Assembly (NCBI GenBank): GCA_934438175.1
Contig: CAKSBH010000011.1
Coordinates: 1-34,329, forward strand
Direction of reading: 5' to 3'
Length of the DNA stretch: 34,329 nucleotides
Source of the DNA: an uncultured Eubacteriales bacterium
GTDB taxonomy: Bacteria > Bacillota > Clostridia > Oscillospirales > UBA644
A model generated the notes under the pieces. The model ran no database searches. It saw nothing but the letters and a program-made list of their open reading frames with translations, and was not told the origin of the DNA. A program made the position numbers and the translations under genes. Below are positions 23,409-30,887 of this stretch, piece after piece (position 1 is the first letter of the stretch; each line of letters opens with the position of its first letter).

Positions 23409-25156
23409 AATCCTTTCGGTCACGCGTCACGCCTCTGATTTGGATTCTTCGGGTGGCAAAGGGTAAGCTGTTATCCATTTTGCTGTTGCTGATTACGCAG
23501 GTAGGCATGGCAGGGCTCTCGCTCGGCAGTGTCTGGGTTCTCCGTCTGCTGTTGGATGAGGCCGTTGCCGGCAATCGGGATTCTTTTGTTTATTATTCCG
23601 TTTTGTTCGGCGGATTTTTCCTTATTCGGATCGGTCTGTATTTTGCAAACCGCTATCTTCTGGAATATACCCAATCCTCCCTCGAGAACTGCTATAAGAA
23701 GCGCTTGTTCAGCACATTGCTCAAGAAGAATTACGCGTCTGTCACCTCCGTTCACTCCGGCGAATGGCTGAATCGGCTGACATCGGATGCCGTTGTGGTT
23801 GCCGGAAGCATCACTACGATTCTTTCCGATCTCGGAAGTATGATCGTGCGGCTGATCGGCTCGGTAGTCATGCTTCTTTTGCTCATTCCCGAATTTGTAT
23901 GGGCGTTGATTCCCTGCACCATTGTGTTCATCGGAATCAGTTACGCTTTCCGTAAGGTGCTAAAAAAAATGCACGTTCGTATTCAGGAGGCAGACGGGGC
24001 GTTGCGCATCCTCCTTTCCGAGCGGCTTTCTTCTTTGATGATTGTCCACAGTTTCGCACAGGAAGATGCTGCGGTGAAAGATGCCGATGAAGCCATGGAA
24101 AAGCATAAGCATGCCAGAATGGCGAGAGTGCGCTTTTCCAACGTATGCAACACCGGGTTCAACTTCGTTCTGCGCGGTGCTTATGTGTTCGGAGCCGTTT
24201 ATTGCGGCGCGGGAATTCTTAACGGATCCATTACGTCTTTGGGAACTTTCACGGCGGTGATTCAGCTGATTTCACAGATTCAGGCACCGATCGCCAACCT
24301 TTCCGGGATTGTTCCCCGTTATTATTCCATGACGGCAAGCGCGGAGCGTCTGATGGCAGCCGAAAATTTTGAAGACGATGATGTGAAAAACGCACATTCA
24401 ACTCCGGAGATTCTGTCCTATTATGAAAATCACTTCCGGGCGTTTCGACTGGAAGACCTTGATTTTTCCTATCCGCCGCTTGCTCATACGGAATCGGTGG
24501 ACATGCCTCCTGTTTTGCGGAATCTGGATCTTACCATTCCGAAGGGCGAATATCTTGCCTTTACCGGTCCGTCCGGAAGCGGAAAAAGTACGGTACTGAA
24601 ACTGCTGATGTGTCTGTACCGTCCGGATCACGGATTACGGCTGCTTGTTTCCGATGACGGCGAGGAAGAACTGACTGCCAATTGGCGCGGAATGTTTGCG
24701 TATGTTCCGCAGGACAACCAGCTTCTGCGGGGAACCATCCGGGAGGTTGTTGCGTTTGCCGATCCGGAACGGAAAAACAGCGACGATGAAATCTGGGAAG
24801 CACTGCAGATTTCCTGTGCGGACGTGTTTGTGCAGGAACTGAAAAACGGACTGGACACCGAACTGGGAGAGCGGGGGAGCGGGCTTTCCGAAGGGCAGAT
24901 GCAGCGGCTTGCAATCGCACGGGCCATTTTTTCCAAACATCCGGTCTTGCTTTTTGATGAAGCCACCAATTCTCTGGACAGTGCAACCGAAATGCAGGTT
25001 CTGAAAAATCTGCGTCAGTTGACGGACCGTACGTTGCTGATTGTTACGCACGGAAAAGCAGCTCTTGGCTTCTGTGACCGGATTCTTCGTTTTCGTGAGG
25101 GGAAATTGATTTCCGTTGACGAAAAGCAGAACGAAAAAGACGCTGTCCTTTCATAA
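23405..25156 (+). CDS. ABC exporter (full half-transporter, homodimer type)
   Basis: A 583-residue half-transporter: six-helix membrane domain (about 15-310) and ATPase (about 345-570). Motifs are Walker A FTGPSGSGKST, Q loop YVPQDNQ, signature LSEGQMQ, Walker B LLFDEATNSLD with catalytic Glu, and H loop IVTHGKAA. All catalytic residues are present, so a homodimer would have two active sites. No peptidase domain precedes the membrane domain, so leader cleavage is not built in. The ATGA overlap with the kinase-like gene shows translational coupling. Substrate unknown; a modified peptide is possible because of the kinase partner. A strong terminator follows. Confidence 0.92.
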   Translation: MKSFRSRVTPLIWILRVAKGKLLSILLLLITQVGMAGLSLGSVWVLRLLLDEAVAGNRDSFVYYSVLFGGFFLIRIGLYFANRYLLEYTQSSLENCYKKRLFSTLLKKNYASVTSVHSGEWLNRLTSDAVVVAGSITTILSDLGSMIVRLIGSVVMLLLLIPEFVWALIPCTIVFIGISYAFRKVLKKMHVRIQEADGALRILLSERLSSLMIVHSFAQEDAAVKDADEAMEKHKHARMARVRFSNVCNTGFNFVLRGAYVFGAVYCGAGILNGSITSLGTFTAVIQLISQIQAPIANLSGIVPRYYSMTASAERLMAAENFEDDDVKNAHSTPEILSYYENHFRAFRLEDLDFSYPPLAHTESVDMPPVLRNLDLTIPKGEYLAFTGPSGSGKSTVLKLLMCLYRPDHGLRLLVSDDGEEELTANWRGMFAYVPQDNQLLRGTIREVVAFADPERKNSDDEIWEALQISCADVFVQELKNGLDTELGERGSGLSEGQMQRLAIARAIFSKHPVLLFDEATNSLDSATEMQVLKNLRQLTDRTLLIVTHGKAALGFCDRILRFREGKLISVDEKQNEKDAVLS

Positions 25157-25160
25157 AATC

Positions 25161-25193
25161 AAGATCCACCTGCTGTTTCAGGTGGATCTTTTG
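25161..25193 (+). terminator. Terminator after kinase-exporter operon
   Basis: AAGATCCACCTG and CAGGTGGATCTT pair perfectly over 12 bp with a 6-base loop and end in TTTT. Confidence 0.85.
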
Positions 25194-25259
25194 AAATGAA
25201 AATGCCGATTTCGGCTTACCTGCAAAACAATGCAACCAGACATAACAAGATTTTGAGCA

Positions 25260-25298
25260 AAAAGTTGTGTATGGTTGGTTGAAGATTCTGCAACTTTT
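25260..25298 (+). promoter_or_regulatory. Inverted repeat, candidate operator
   Basis: AAAAGTTG (25260-25267) and CAACTTTT (25291-25298) are perfect 8-bp arms with centres 31 bases apart, about three helical turns. The right arm lies inside the promoter spacer, fitting a repressor site. The XRE-AbrB regulator encoded by the third gene of the operon is the obvious candidate ligand (inference). Confidence 0.5.
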
Positions 25299-25307
25299 GT
25301 TTACAAT
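25279..25307 (+). promoter_or_regulatory. Promoter of the ABC-2 transporter operon
   Basis: TTGAAG (25279-25284), 17-base spacer, TACAAT (25302-25307), about 30 bases before the first gene. Confidence 0.7.
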
Positions 25308-25338
25308 ATTCATAAAAATTGGAATTCTGGAGGATGCT

Positions 25339-26061
25339 ATGAACATTGTAGAAGTGCGGAACTTAAACAAGAAATATCCTTCGTTTGCGCTGCAGGATGT
25401 TTCTTTTGGTATTGAGCCGGGGAGGATTGTCGGTTTTATCGGCAGGAACGGTGCGGGGAAGACCACCACCATCAAATCCATGCTGAATCTCGTTCATCCG
25501 GACAGCGGAGAGGTCCTTTATTTCGGGAAATCGCTCAGAGAAAACGAAGCGGAGATCAAAAAACACATCGGCTATTCTACGGGAACCGTTAATTGGTATC
25601 CGAGAAAAAAGATCAAAGACGTCCTTGCTCTTGTAAAAAACTGCTACGATACCTGGGATGAAGCGGCTTATCGCCGATATCTTGCGCTGTTCAACATGGA
25701 TGAGAATAAAACGGCTTTGGAACTTTCGGAAGGTATGAAAGTGAAATGCAATCTTTTGATTGCACTTTCTCACAAAGCAGAAGTCCTGATTCTGGATGAA
25801 CCGACAAGCGGCCTGGACCCTTTTTCGCGGGACGAGTTGCTGGAACTTCTTGGTGAATTGAAACATCACGGCGTGGCTCTGTTTTTCTCCACCCACATTC
25901 TTTCGGATCTTGAAAAGTGTGCCGACGACATCGTCTACATCGCAAACGGAAAGATTGTTGCTTCCTTACCCAAAGAAGAATTTATCAAGCAGTTTTCTCA
26001 GAACGGCGAAAACATTGAAGAAGCCATTCTGCGGATGGAAAGGAGTGGGAACCATGCATAA
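25339..26061 (+). CDS. ABC transporter ATPase (ABC-2 type)
   Basis: A 240-residue cytosolic ATPase. Walker A GRNGAGKTTT lies near residue 38 and Walker B VLILDEPTSGLD at about 150-160, followed by the H-loop THILSDLEKCADDI. The signature region reads ELSEGMKVKCNLL, with LSEGM in place of the usual LSGGQ, a variant seen in many drug- or bacitracin-type and YtrB-like ATPases. ATG 25339 has GGAGGA before it. It overlaps the permease gene by eight bases. The pair is followed by a regulator, giving an ATPase-permease-regulator unit. Substrate unknown; homologues often respond to cell-envelope stress. Confidence 0.92.
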   Translation: MNIVEVRNLNKKYPSFALQDVSFGIEPGRIVGFIGRNGAGKTTTIKSMLNLVHPDSGEVLYFGKSLRENEAEIKKHIGYSTGTVNWYPRKKIKDVLALVKNCYDTWDEAAYRRYLALFNMDENKTALELSEGMKVKCNLLIALSHKAEVLILDEPTSGLDPFSRDELLELLGELKHHGVALFFSTHILSDLEKCADDIVYIANGKIVASLPKEEFIKQFSQNGENIEEAILRMERSGNHA

Positions 26062-26707
26062 TCTGATGAAAAAAGAGTTGAAACTCAGCGCATCGCCGCT
26101 TTCTTTTTTATTTCTGGTTTTCGGGCTGATGTTCTTCCTGCCCGGATACCCGGTTCTTTGCAGCGTGTTTTTTGTAACTCTTGGAATTTTTCAGAGTTTC
26201 CAGAATGCCCGGGAAACCAACGATATTCTGTTTTCCGTATTGCTTCCCGTTGCAAAGCGGGACGTTGTAAAAAGCAAATACCTTTTTGTATGCTTCCTGG
26301 AGGGTTGCTCCCTGGTTCTGATGGGGGTTGCTGTAGTCCTTCGTATGACTGTCCTGGCAGACTCTGCCGTTTACCGTGCCAATGCACTGATGAATGCCAA
26401 CTTCTTTGCACTCGGCCTGGCGTTTTTCATTTATGCGTTGTTCAATGCCGTCTTTGTAGGCGGATTTTTCAGAACCGCATACAAATTCGCCCGTCCGTTT
26501 GTAACCTATCTGGTTTTGGCATTTTTGACACTTGGTCTTGGAGAAGCACTTCATCATTTCCCCGGATTGGAACTGTTGAACGCCTTCGGAACCGATGCGC
26601 TTCCGCTGCAGCTTTCCCTTCTTGCGACAGGAATGGTTGCTTATATTCTGATTACCTGGCTTTCCTGTAAGAATGCGTGCAGGAATTTTGAAAAAATTGA
26701 TTTATAG
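26054..26707 (+). CDS. ABC-2 type permease
   Basis: A 217-residue membrane protein with about six hydrophobic segments. FQNARETNDILFSVLLPVAKRD, before the third segment, is the conserved ABC2_membrane_5-type block (NDxxFxxLLPVxKRDVVKSKY). It is the membrane partner of the ATPase encoded just upstream and starts inside that gene; the ribosome site AAGGAGTGGG lies in the ATPase coding end. The longer frame back to 25910 overlaps the ATPase and is rejected. There are no large extracellular domains, so it is a simple transporter. Downstream the regulator follows after 12 bases. Confidence 0.88.
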   Translation: MHNLMKKELKLSASPLSFLFLVFGLMFFLPGYPVLCSVFFVTLGIFQSFQNARETNDILFSVLLPVAKRDVVKSKYLFVCFLEGCSLVLMGVAVVLRMTVLADSAVYRANALMNANFFALGLAFFIYALFNAVFVGGFFRTAYKFARPFVTYLVLAFLTLGLGEALHHFPGLELLNAFGTDALPLQLSLLATGMVAYILITWLSCKNACRNFEKIDL

Positions 26708-26719
26708 AGGACTGTAATT

Positions 26720-27163
26720 ATGTTGAAGGAAAATTTGGTGATGCTTCGCAACCTTCACGGTTTTTCACAGGAGGCAATTGCAGAAAAAATCAACATCTCC
26801 CGCCAGGCGTATGCCAAATGGGAAAGTGGAGCCACCGTACCGGACATTGAAAAATGCCAGTTGCTTGCGGAAGTGTATGGGGTGAGCATCGACAGCTTGA
26901 TAAAAACGGAAACCGTGGACGGAATCGGAGTTCTCCCTCCGGCTCCGCAGGGAAAAAATATCTGGGGATCTGTTACGCTGAACGACCGGGGGCAAATCGT
27001 CATTCCCAAAGAGGCAAGAGATCAATTCGGGCTGACCTGCGGGAAGCGGCTGATTGTTCTCAGCGATGAAACGGGAATTGCGTTGATTCCGGCGGAAGTG
27101 TTTGAAGAAAGCATGCAGAAGGCAAGGGAACTTGCCCTTATGCCGGGAAAAATCGAAACATAA
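26720..27163 (+). CDS. XRE-type helix-turn-helix fused to an AbrB/SpoVT domain
   Basis: A 147-residue regulator with two DNA-binding domains. Residues about 1-60 form an XRE/HTH_3 domain (LRNLHGFSQEAIAEKINISRQ, then KWESGATVPD). Residues about 84-125 form a swapped-hairpin AbrB domain (VTLNDRGQIVIPKEARDQFG then VLSDETGIALIP). The two are joined by a 20-residue linker. It is the third gene of the transporter operon, so it probably autoregulates that operon, with the inverted repeat at 25260-25298 as candidate site. AGAGGACTG precedes the ATG. The fusion appears in Clostridia but the joint binding mode is not established to my knowledge. Confidence 0.88.
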   Translation: MLKENLVMLRNLHGFSQEAIAEKINISRQAYAKWESGATVPDIEKCQLLAEVYGVSIDSLIKTETVDGIGVLPPAPQGKNIWGSVTLNDRGQIVIPKEARDQFGLTCGKRLIVLSDETGIALIPAEVFEESMQKARELALMPGKIET

Positions 27164-27165
27164 AG

Positions 27166-27203
27166 AAAAAGAAAAGAGCATCAGACGATGCTCTTTTCTT
27201 TTT
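27166..27203. terminator. Bidirectional terminator between convergent genes
   Basis: AAGAAAAGAGCATC and GATGCTCTTTTCTT pair over 14 bp around AGAC. The stop codon of the minus-strand MATE gene (27181-27183) lies inside the stem, so the last codons of that gene are part of the hairpin. It also ends the plus-strand regulator operon. Confidence 0.85.
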
Positions 27204-29025
27204 CCAACAACTTCTCTCCAAGAAGAAAATCAATGCCATCCCGGTGCTCCTCACCACAGAAAGAGAAACCGAGTTTTTGGTAGGTTTTCTGTGCTGGGAT
27301 GTTTGTTTTTGCAACCAGAAGATGTACAACATGACAATCCTGCCCGGACAGTTGCTGCAGCAAAGCGGAGATCAGATATTCCGAAAGTTCTTGTTCCTGC
27401 GCTTCCGGAACAATCACAACATACGCCAGTTCTTTCTGAGTTCCGTCACAGCATTGCCATTCTTCGTATCCGTCCAGTTTGTTTTTCGGCTCGATGGATG
27501 CGGCTCCGAGGATTTTTCCGTCTTTGACAAGAACATACAGTGTTCCCGCGTCAAAACTTTCGCGGATTTCCGGCTCTGTCGGGAATTCTTCTCTCCAACT
27601 GCAACCGTCCGGATCTGCTACCGAATATAATTGCAGAATCTGAGAAAGTTCCTCCTGCCGCGCCAAACGGATTTTCGGCGAAGATGGCATGACAGTATGC
27701 CGATAGCAGAACACAAAATACAGAATCTCTGCAACAGATGTCAGCGTCCAGGAAAAGATATAAAGAAGATACAGGGAAAGCATGGTGTGAAAGTGGGCAA
27801 AAACGGTATAAATCCACACCACACGGAATACGCAGGAGCCGAGAATGACAATCACGGTGGGAATAAAACTTTTTCCCAGCCCCCGGGAAGCTGCAATCGT
27901 GCAATCCATAAAAGCCGAAAACGCATACGAAAATGCCATGACGGTAAGCCGGATCATGCCATACTGAACCACCTCGGCATCGTTGGTGAATAAGAAAAGA
28001 AACGACCTGCCGAATAAAAGCAACATGGATCCGAGAATCCCCCCGGCAACAAACGAGTACAGCAGACTGATAAAATAACTGTCCCGGATGCGACGTTTTT
28101 TCCCGGCACCGAAGTTCTGCCCGATAAAACTGGAACAGGCAACATAAAACGCTGCCATCACATCGTAAATTAACCCATCGGCATTCATGGCGGCGGAATT
28201 TTCTTCCACGACAATGGGATCAAAGGAATTTACGGCAGATTGAATAAACAGATTCGCAATTGCAAAGATTGAATTCTGAAAAGCGGCGGGAAGTCCCAGA
28301 GAGAGAATTGCGAAAGTTTTTCTCTTGTTAAGCCGGAATCCGTCAAGTGAAAGCCGATGCGGTCCGGCTTCTCTTGTGAGAGAAAGCAGAATCATGCCTC
28401 CTGAAAAGTACATGGATAAGGTGCTGGCAAGTGCAACCCCATCCACATCCATGCCAAGACAAAGAACGAAAAAGAGGTTGAGAAACACATTAATCATACC
28501 GGAGATCAAAAGGTACAGAAGCGGCTTTCTTGTGTTTCCCTCCGCGCTGTATACGGCGTTTCCGAAGTTGTACAGAGCAAGTGCCGGCAACCCGAACGCG
28601 TAGATTTTCAGGTATTTCTCGGCACCGTCCAACAGAATCTCCTTGGTTTTGAGCCACAAAAGAAAGGTGCGTGCACCGAAAAAGCACACTGCCCACAAAA
28701 GAATCCCAATCGTCAGACTGATGAGAAAGCCGGTCTGAACGGCAATTTTTGTCTCTTTTTGCTGCTTCGCGCCAATATGCTGGGCAACAACTACATTCAC
28801 GCCGTTTCCGATGCCGATCAGAATGCCGACAAACAGCGTAACCAGCGTTGCCGTAGATCCGACAGCTCCCAGCGCTTCCTTGCTGGAAAAACGGCCTACA
28901 ACCGCAATGTCGGACATATTGAACAGAACCTGTAGAATATTGGAAGCAATCAAAGGCAGGCCGAAAAAAAGAATCTGCTTCCAGAGGGATCCGGTTGTCA
29001 GATCTTTTAAATTTTCTTTCACCAT
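27181..29025 (-). CDS. MATE efflux transporter with C-terminal GNAT-like domain
   Basis: A 614-residue fusion in one frame. Residues about 1-450 are a 12-segment MATE-family antiporter (KQILFFGLPLIASNILQ at the start, then AVVGRFSSKEALGAVG). Residues about 458-600 form a GNAT acetyltransferase-like domain: IRLARQEELSQI, a central strand ELAYVVIVPEA, and motif AKTNIPAQKTYQKLGF. The acetyl-CoA loop, usually Q/RxxGxG/A after the VxP strand, is replaced by QEQELSEY without glycines, so catalysis is doubtful. ATG 29025 follows TGAGG; the longer frame to 29211 crosses a tRNA and is rejected. Convergent with the XRE-AbrB operon. The substrate and the purpose of the fusion are unknown. Confidence 0.88.
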   Translation of the reverse strand: MVKENLKDLTTGSLWKQILFFGLPLIASNILQVLFNMSDIAVVGRFSSKEALGAVGSTATLVTLFVGILIGIGNGVNVVVAQHIGAKQQKETKIAVQTGFLISLTIGILLWAVCFFGARTFLLWLKTKEILLDGAEKYLKIYAFGLPALALYNFGNAVYSAEGNTRKPLLYLLISGMINVFLNLFFVLCLGMDVDGVALASTLSMYFSGGMILLSLTREAGPHRLSLDGFRLNKRKTFAILSLGLPAAFQNSIFAIANLFIQSAVNSFDPIVVEENSAAMNADGLIYDVMAAFYVACSSFIGQNFGAGKKRRIRDSYFISLLYSFVAGGILGSMLLLFGRSFLFLFTNDAEVVQYGMIRLTVMAFSYAFSAFMDCTIAASRGLGKSFIPTVIVILGSCVFRVVWIYTVFAHFHTMLSLYLLYIFSWTLTSVAEILYFVFCYRHTVMPSSPKIRLARQEELSQILQLYSVADPDGCSWREEFPTEPEIRESFDAGTLYVLVKDGKILGAASIEPKNKLDGYEEWQCCDGTQKELAYVVIVPEAQEQELSEYLISALLQQLSGQDCHVVHLLVAKTNIPAQKTYQKLGFSFCGEEHRDGIDFLLGEKLLEKEKSIV

Positions 29026-29119
29026 AAAAAACCTCATATTCCCGATGAGCGAAGAAGGGAATGTTGTTAAAAAAATCAGAAATGAACCGAACGAACGCTT
29101 TTCGGTATAAAAAGCAAAG

Positions 29120-29164
29120 AAAACACCCAGATTCTGTACGAATGCACAAAAAAACGGGTGTTTT
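29120..29164 (-). terminator. Possible terminator after the tRNA-Ser pair
   Basis: On the minus strand, AAAACACCC pairs with GGGTGTTTT (9 bp) across a long loop of 27 bases and is followed by a pyrimidine-rich run. The long loop makes it a weak call. Confidence 0.4.
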
Positions 29165-29170
29165 TCTTGT

Positions 29171-29261
29171 TGGCGGAGAAGACGAGATTCGAACTCGTGC
29201 GCCGTTTTCACGACCTACTCCCTTAGCAGGGGAGCCCCTTCACCAGCTTGGGTACTTCTCC
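29171..29261 (-). tRNA. tRNA-Ser(GCT)
   Basis: Acceptor arms GGAGAAG and CTTCTCC pair, with discriminator G and encoded CCA. The anticodon stem CTCCC/GGGAG encloses CTGCTAA, giving anticodon GCT for AGC/AGU codons. A long class II variable arm is present, as expected for serine, and the T loop is TTCGAAT. Confidence 0.95.
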
Positions 29262-29276
29262 CTATTTGAAAACAGT

Positions 29277-29363
29277 TGGCGGAGAGGAAGAGATTCGAAC
29301 TCTTGGCTCTTGCGAGTCACCAGTTTTCAAGACTGGCTCCTTAAACCACTCGGACACCTCTCC
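29277..29363 (-). tRNA. tRNA-Ser(TGA)
   Basis: Acceptor arms GGAGAGG and CCTCTCC pair, with discriminator G and encoded CCA. The anticodon stem CCAGT/ACTGG encloses CTTGAAA, giving TGA for UCA-type codons. A class II variable arm is present. It lies 15 bases upstream of tRNA-Ser(GCT) and is probably co-transcribed. Confidence 0.95.
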
Positions 29364-29463
29364 GTATCTCACAATCAACGTGATTATTCTACCACAAATG
29401 GAAGCCGATGTCAAGCCGTTGTTCTGAGAAAAATCAGATTTATTTTCATTTTCTTTTTTTATC

Positions 29464-29486
29464 CCGGAATCAAGCGGTCATTCCGG
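29464..29486. other. Inverted repeat near the Xer gene 3' end
   Basis: CCGGAAT (29464-29470) and ATTCCGG (29480-29486) form a perfect 7-bp stem, about 85 bases beyond the recombinase stop. No U run follows on either strand, so it is not a typical terminator. The 207 bases from 29364 to 29570 hold nothing else I can support. Confidence 0.35.
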
Positions 29487-29570
29487 TTAAAAGATGCAGA
29501 AAATGGTATTTTGATAAAACAGCAGGGAGGGCAGGGGGTACGGATTTCCGGCAAAACTTCCCTGCGGAAC

Positions 29571-30542
29571 TCATGTTTTTTTGTATTTGCTCAGCGGATT
29601 ATCCCGAAGAGCCGTTTCGACTTCGGAATTTTCCAGATGCGTATAGATTTGTGTCGTTCCGAGGTTGGCGTGTCCGAGAACTTCCTGCAACACACGCACA
29701 TCCACGCCGTTTTGGTGCATCAGGGTGGCTGCCGTGTGACGAAGTTTGTGCGGAGAATATTTTTCGGCATCCAGTCCGGCGGCACGAAGATACTTTTCCA
29801 GGGTCAGCTCAATCATCCGATTGGAGATCCGTTTGCCGTTGCGGCTGATAAACAGGGCGTTTTCCGAACCGGGATCCGGATGCACCGACTTCCGGACTTC
29901 CAGGTAAGCGCTCAATGCATCCATACAGGCATCGTTCAGATACAGCATCCGTTCTTTTCCGCCTTTTCCCAGAACGCGCAAAGTGCGACCGTTGATGTTG
30001 GTCAGATTGATGCCGGTCAGTTCGGAAAGACGCAGTCCGCAATTCAGAAACAGCGTCAGAATACAAAAATCCCGTGCCTGATTCGGTCCTTTTTTCACGC
30101 TGTCCAAAAGCCGCACAGCTTCTTCCGCCGTAAGATAAACCGGAAGATGTCGCCGTTCTTTGGGGGCTTCCAGCATCAACGTCGGATTATCGTCCAAAAG
30201 AGCGTTTCGCTTGAGATATTTGAAAAAACTGCGCAAGGACGAGATTTTCCGGGCTCGTGTCCGTGCTTCGTTTTCCCGTTCACGAACAGCAAAATTCAGA
30301 TAGGCATAAAGGTCAGATAAGGTCAGTTTCTTTAGGTTTTCCAGTGGATACGCAGAGGCATCGATCTTTTCAAAATCCAGTTCGGATGTAAGACCCTCAA
30401 TCTGCGTGAAGAAACGGAAAAAGATGCGAAGATCCAAATAATATTGATCTACGGTTTTTTCGGAAAGCGCACGGATGGAAAGCAGATACATCAGATAATC
30501 CCGTGCATATGCGGGAATTCCTTCATAATTTTTTCGAGCCAT
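29571..30542 (-). CDS. Tyrosine recombinase of the XerC/XerD type
   Basis: A 323-residue recombinase with an N-terminal SAM-like core-binding domain (about 10-115) and a catalytic domain (135-323). The full active site is visible: Arg171 (CGLRLSEL), lysine in GKGGKER, His265 and Arg268 (SPHKLRHT), His291 (LGHANLGTT) and nucleophile Tyr300 (IYTHL). Length is close to chromosomal Xer (about 300). It probably resolves chromosome dimers with a partner, but an integrase role cannot be excluded because two tRNA genes lie 200 bases beyond its 3' end. ATG 30542 is preceded by GAGG; a TTG at 30557 is the alternative start. No repeats suggesting an element border are seen around it. Confidence 0.9.
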   Translation of the reverse strand: MARKNYEGIPAYARDYLMYLLSIRALSEKTVDQYYLDLRIFFRFFTQIEGLTSELDFEKIDASAYPLENLKKLTLSDLYAYLNFAVRERENEARTRARKISSLRSFFKYLKRNALLDDNPTLMLEAPKERRHLPVYLTAEEAVRLLDSVKKGPNQARDFCILTLFLNCGLRLSELTGINLTNINGRTLRVLGKGGKERMLYLNDACMDALSAYLEVRKSVHPDPGSENALFISRNGKRISNRMIELTLEKYLRAAGLDAEKYSPHKLRHTAATLMHQNGVDVRVLQEVLGHANLGTTQIYTHLENSEVETALRDNPLSKYKKT

Positions 30543-30887
30543 AGCACAAAACCTCAAAACAGAATCTTTTTATTTTTGTTCCGTCAAACAAAGGATTGTT
30601 CGCGAGAAAATAAAACGCTGAAAACAAGCGGAAAAATCTCAAAAAAAAGAAATCACAGAACAGATGGGATCTGAACACGGTGAGATTGAGAAAATTGTTT
30701 TGCCAAAAATTCAAACGAATGTCCGGACCCGGAAAACGATTTTTGCATCAAAAAAAACAAGAAAAGGTGCCAACAAAGGGCTGAAATCCTGAATGGGCTT
30801 CTTTTTGCTTCCCTCCAACTTCGCAAAATATTGATTTTGCGAAGTTGGAGGCGCAGGAGAATCCAACAAAGATTGTACCGTCCCCTC
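30543..30887. other. 345-bp intergenic region without a supported gene
   Basis: Between the Xer and TatD genes, both on the minus strand. It is rich in A/T and homopolymer runs. The only clear structure is the perfect inverted repeat at 30812-30851. No RNA gene or credible ORF was found; frames across it overlap tatD and lack ribosome sites. Confidence 0.5.
30812..30851. repeat. Perfect 18-bp inverted repeat with 4-base loop
   Basis: CCTCCAACTTCGCAAAAT (30812-30829), then ATTG, then the exact complement (30834-30851). It lies 37 bases after the tatD stop. No U run follows on either strand, so a normal terminator is unlikely; a repeat-family element or mRNA end-protecting hairpin fits better. 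Confidence 0.85.

Noticed and set aside
30812..30851. Perfect palindrome as the tatD terminator
   Set aside because: No U tract follows on the minus strand, so an intrinsic terminator is not supported.
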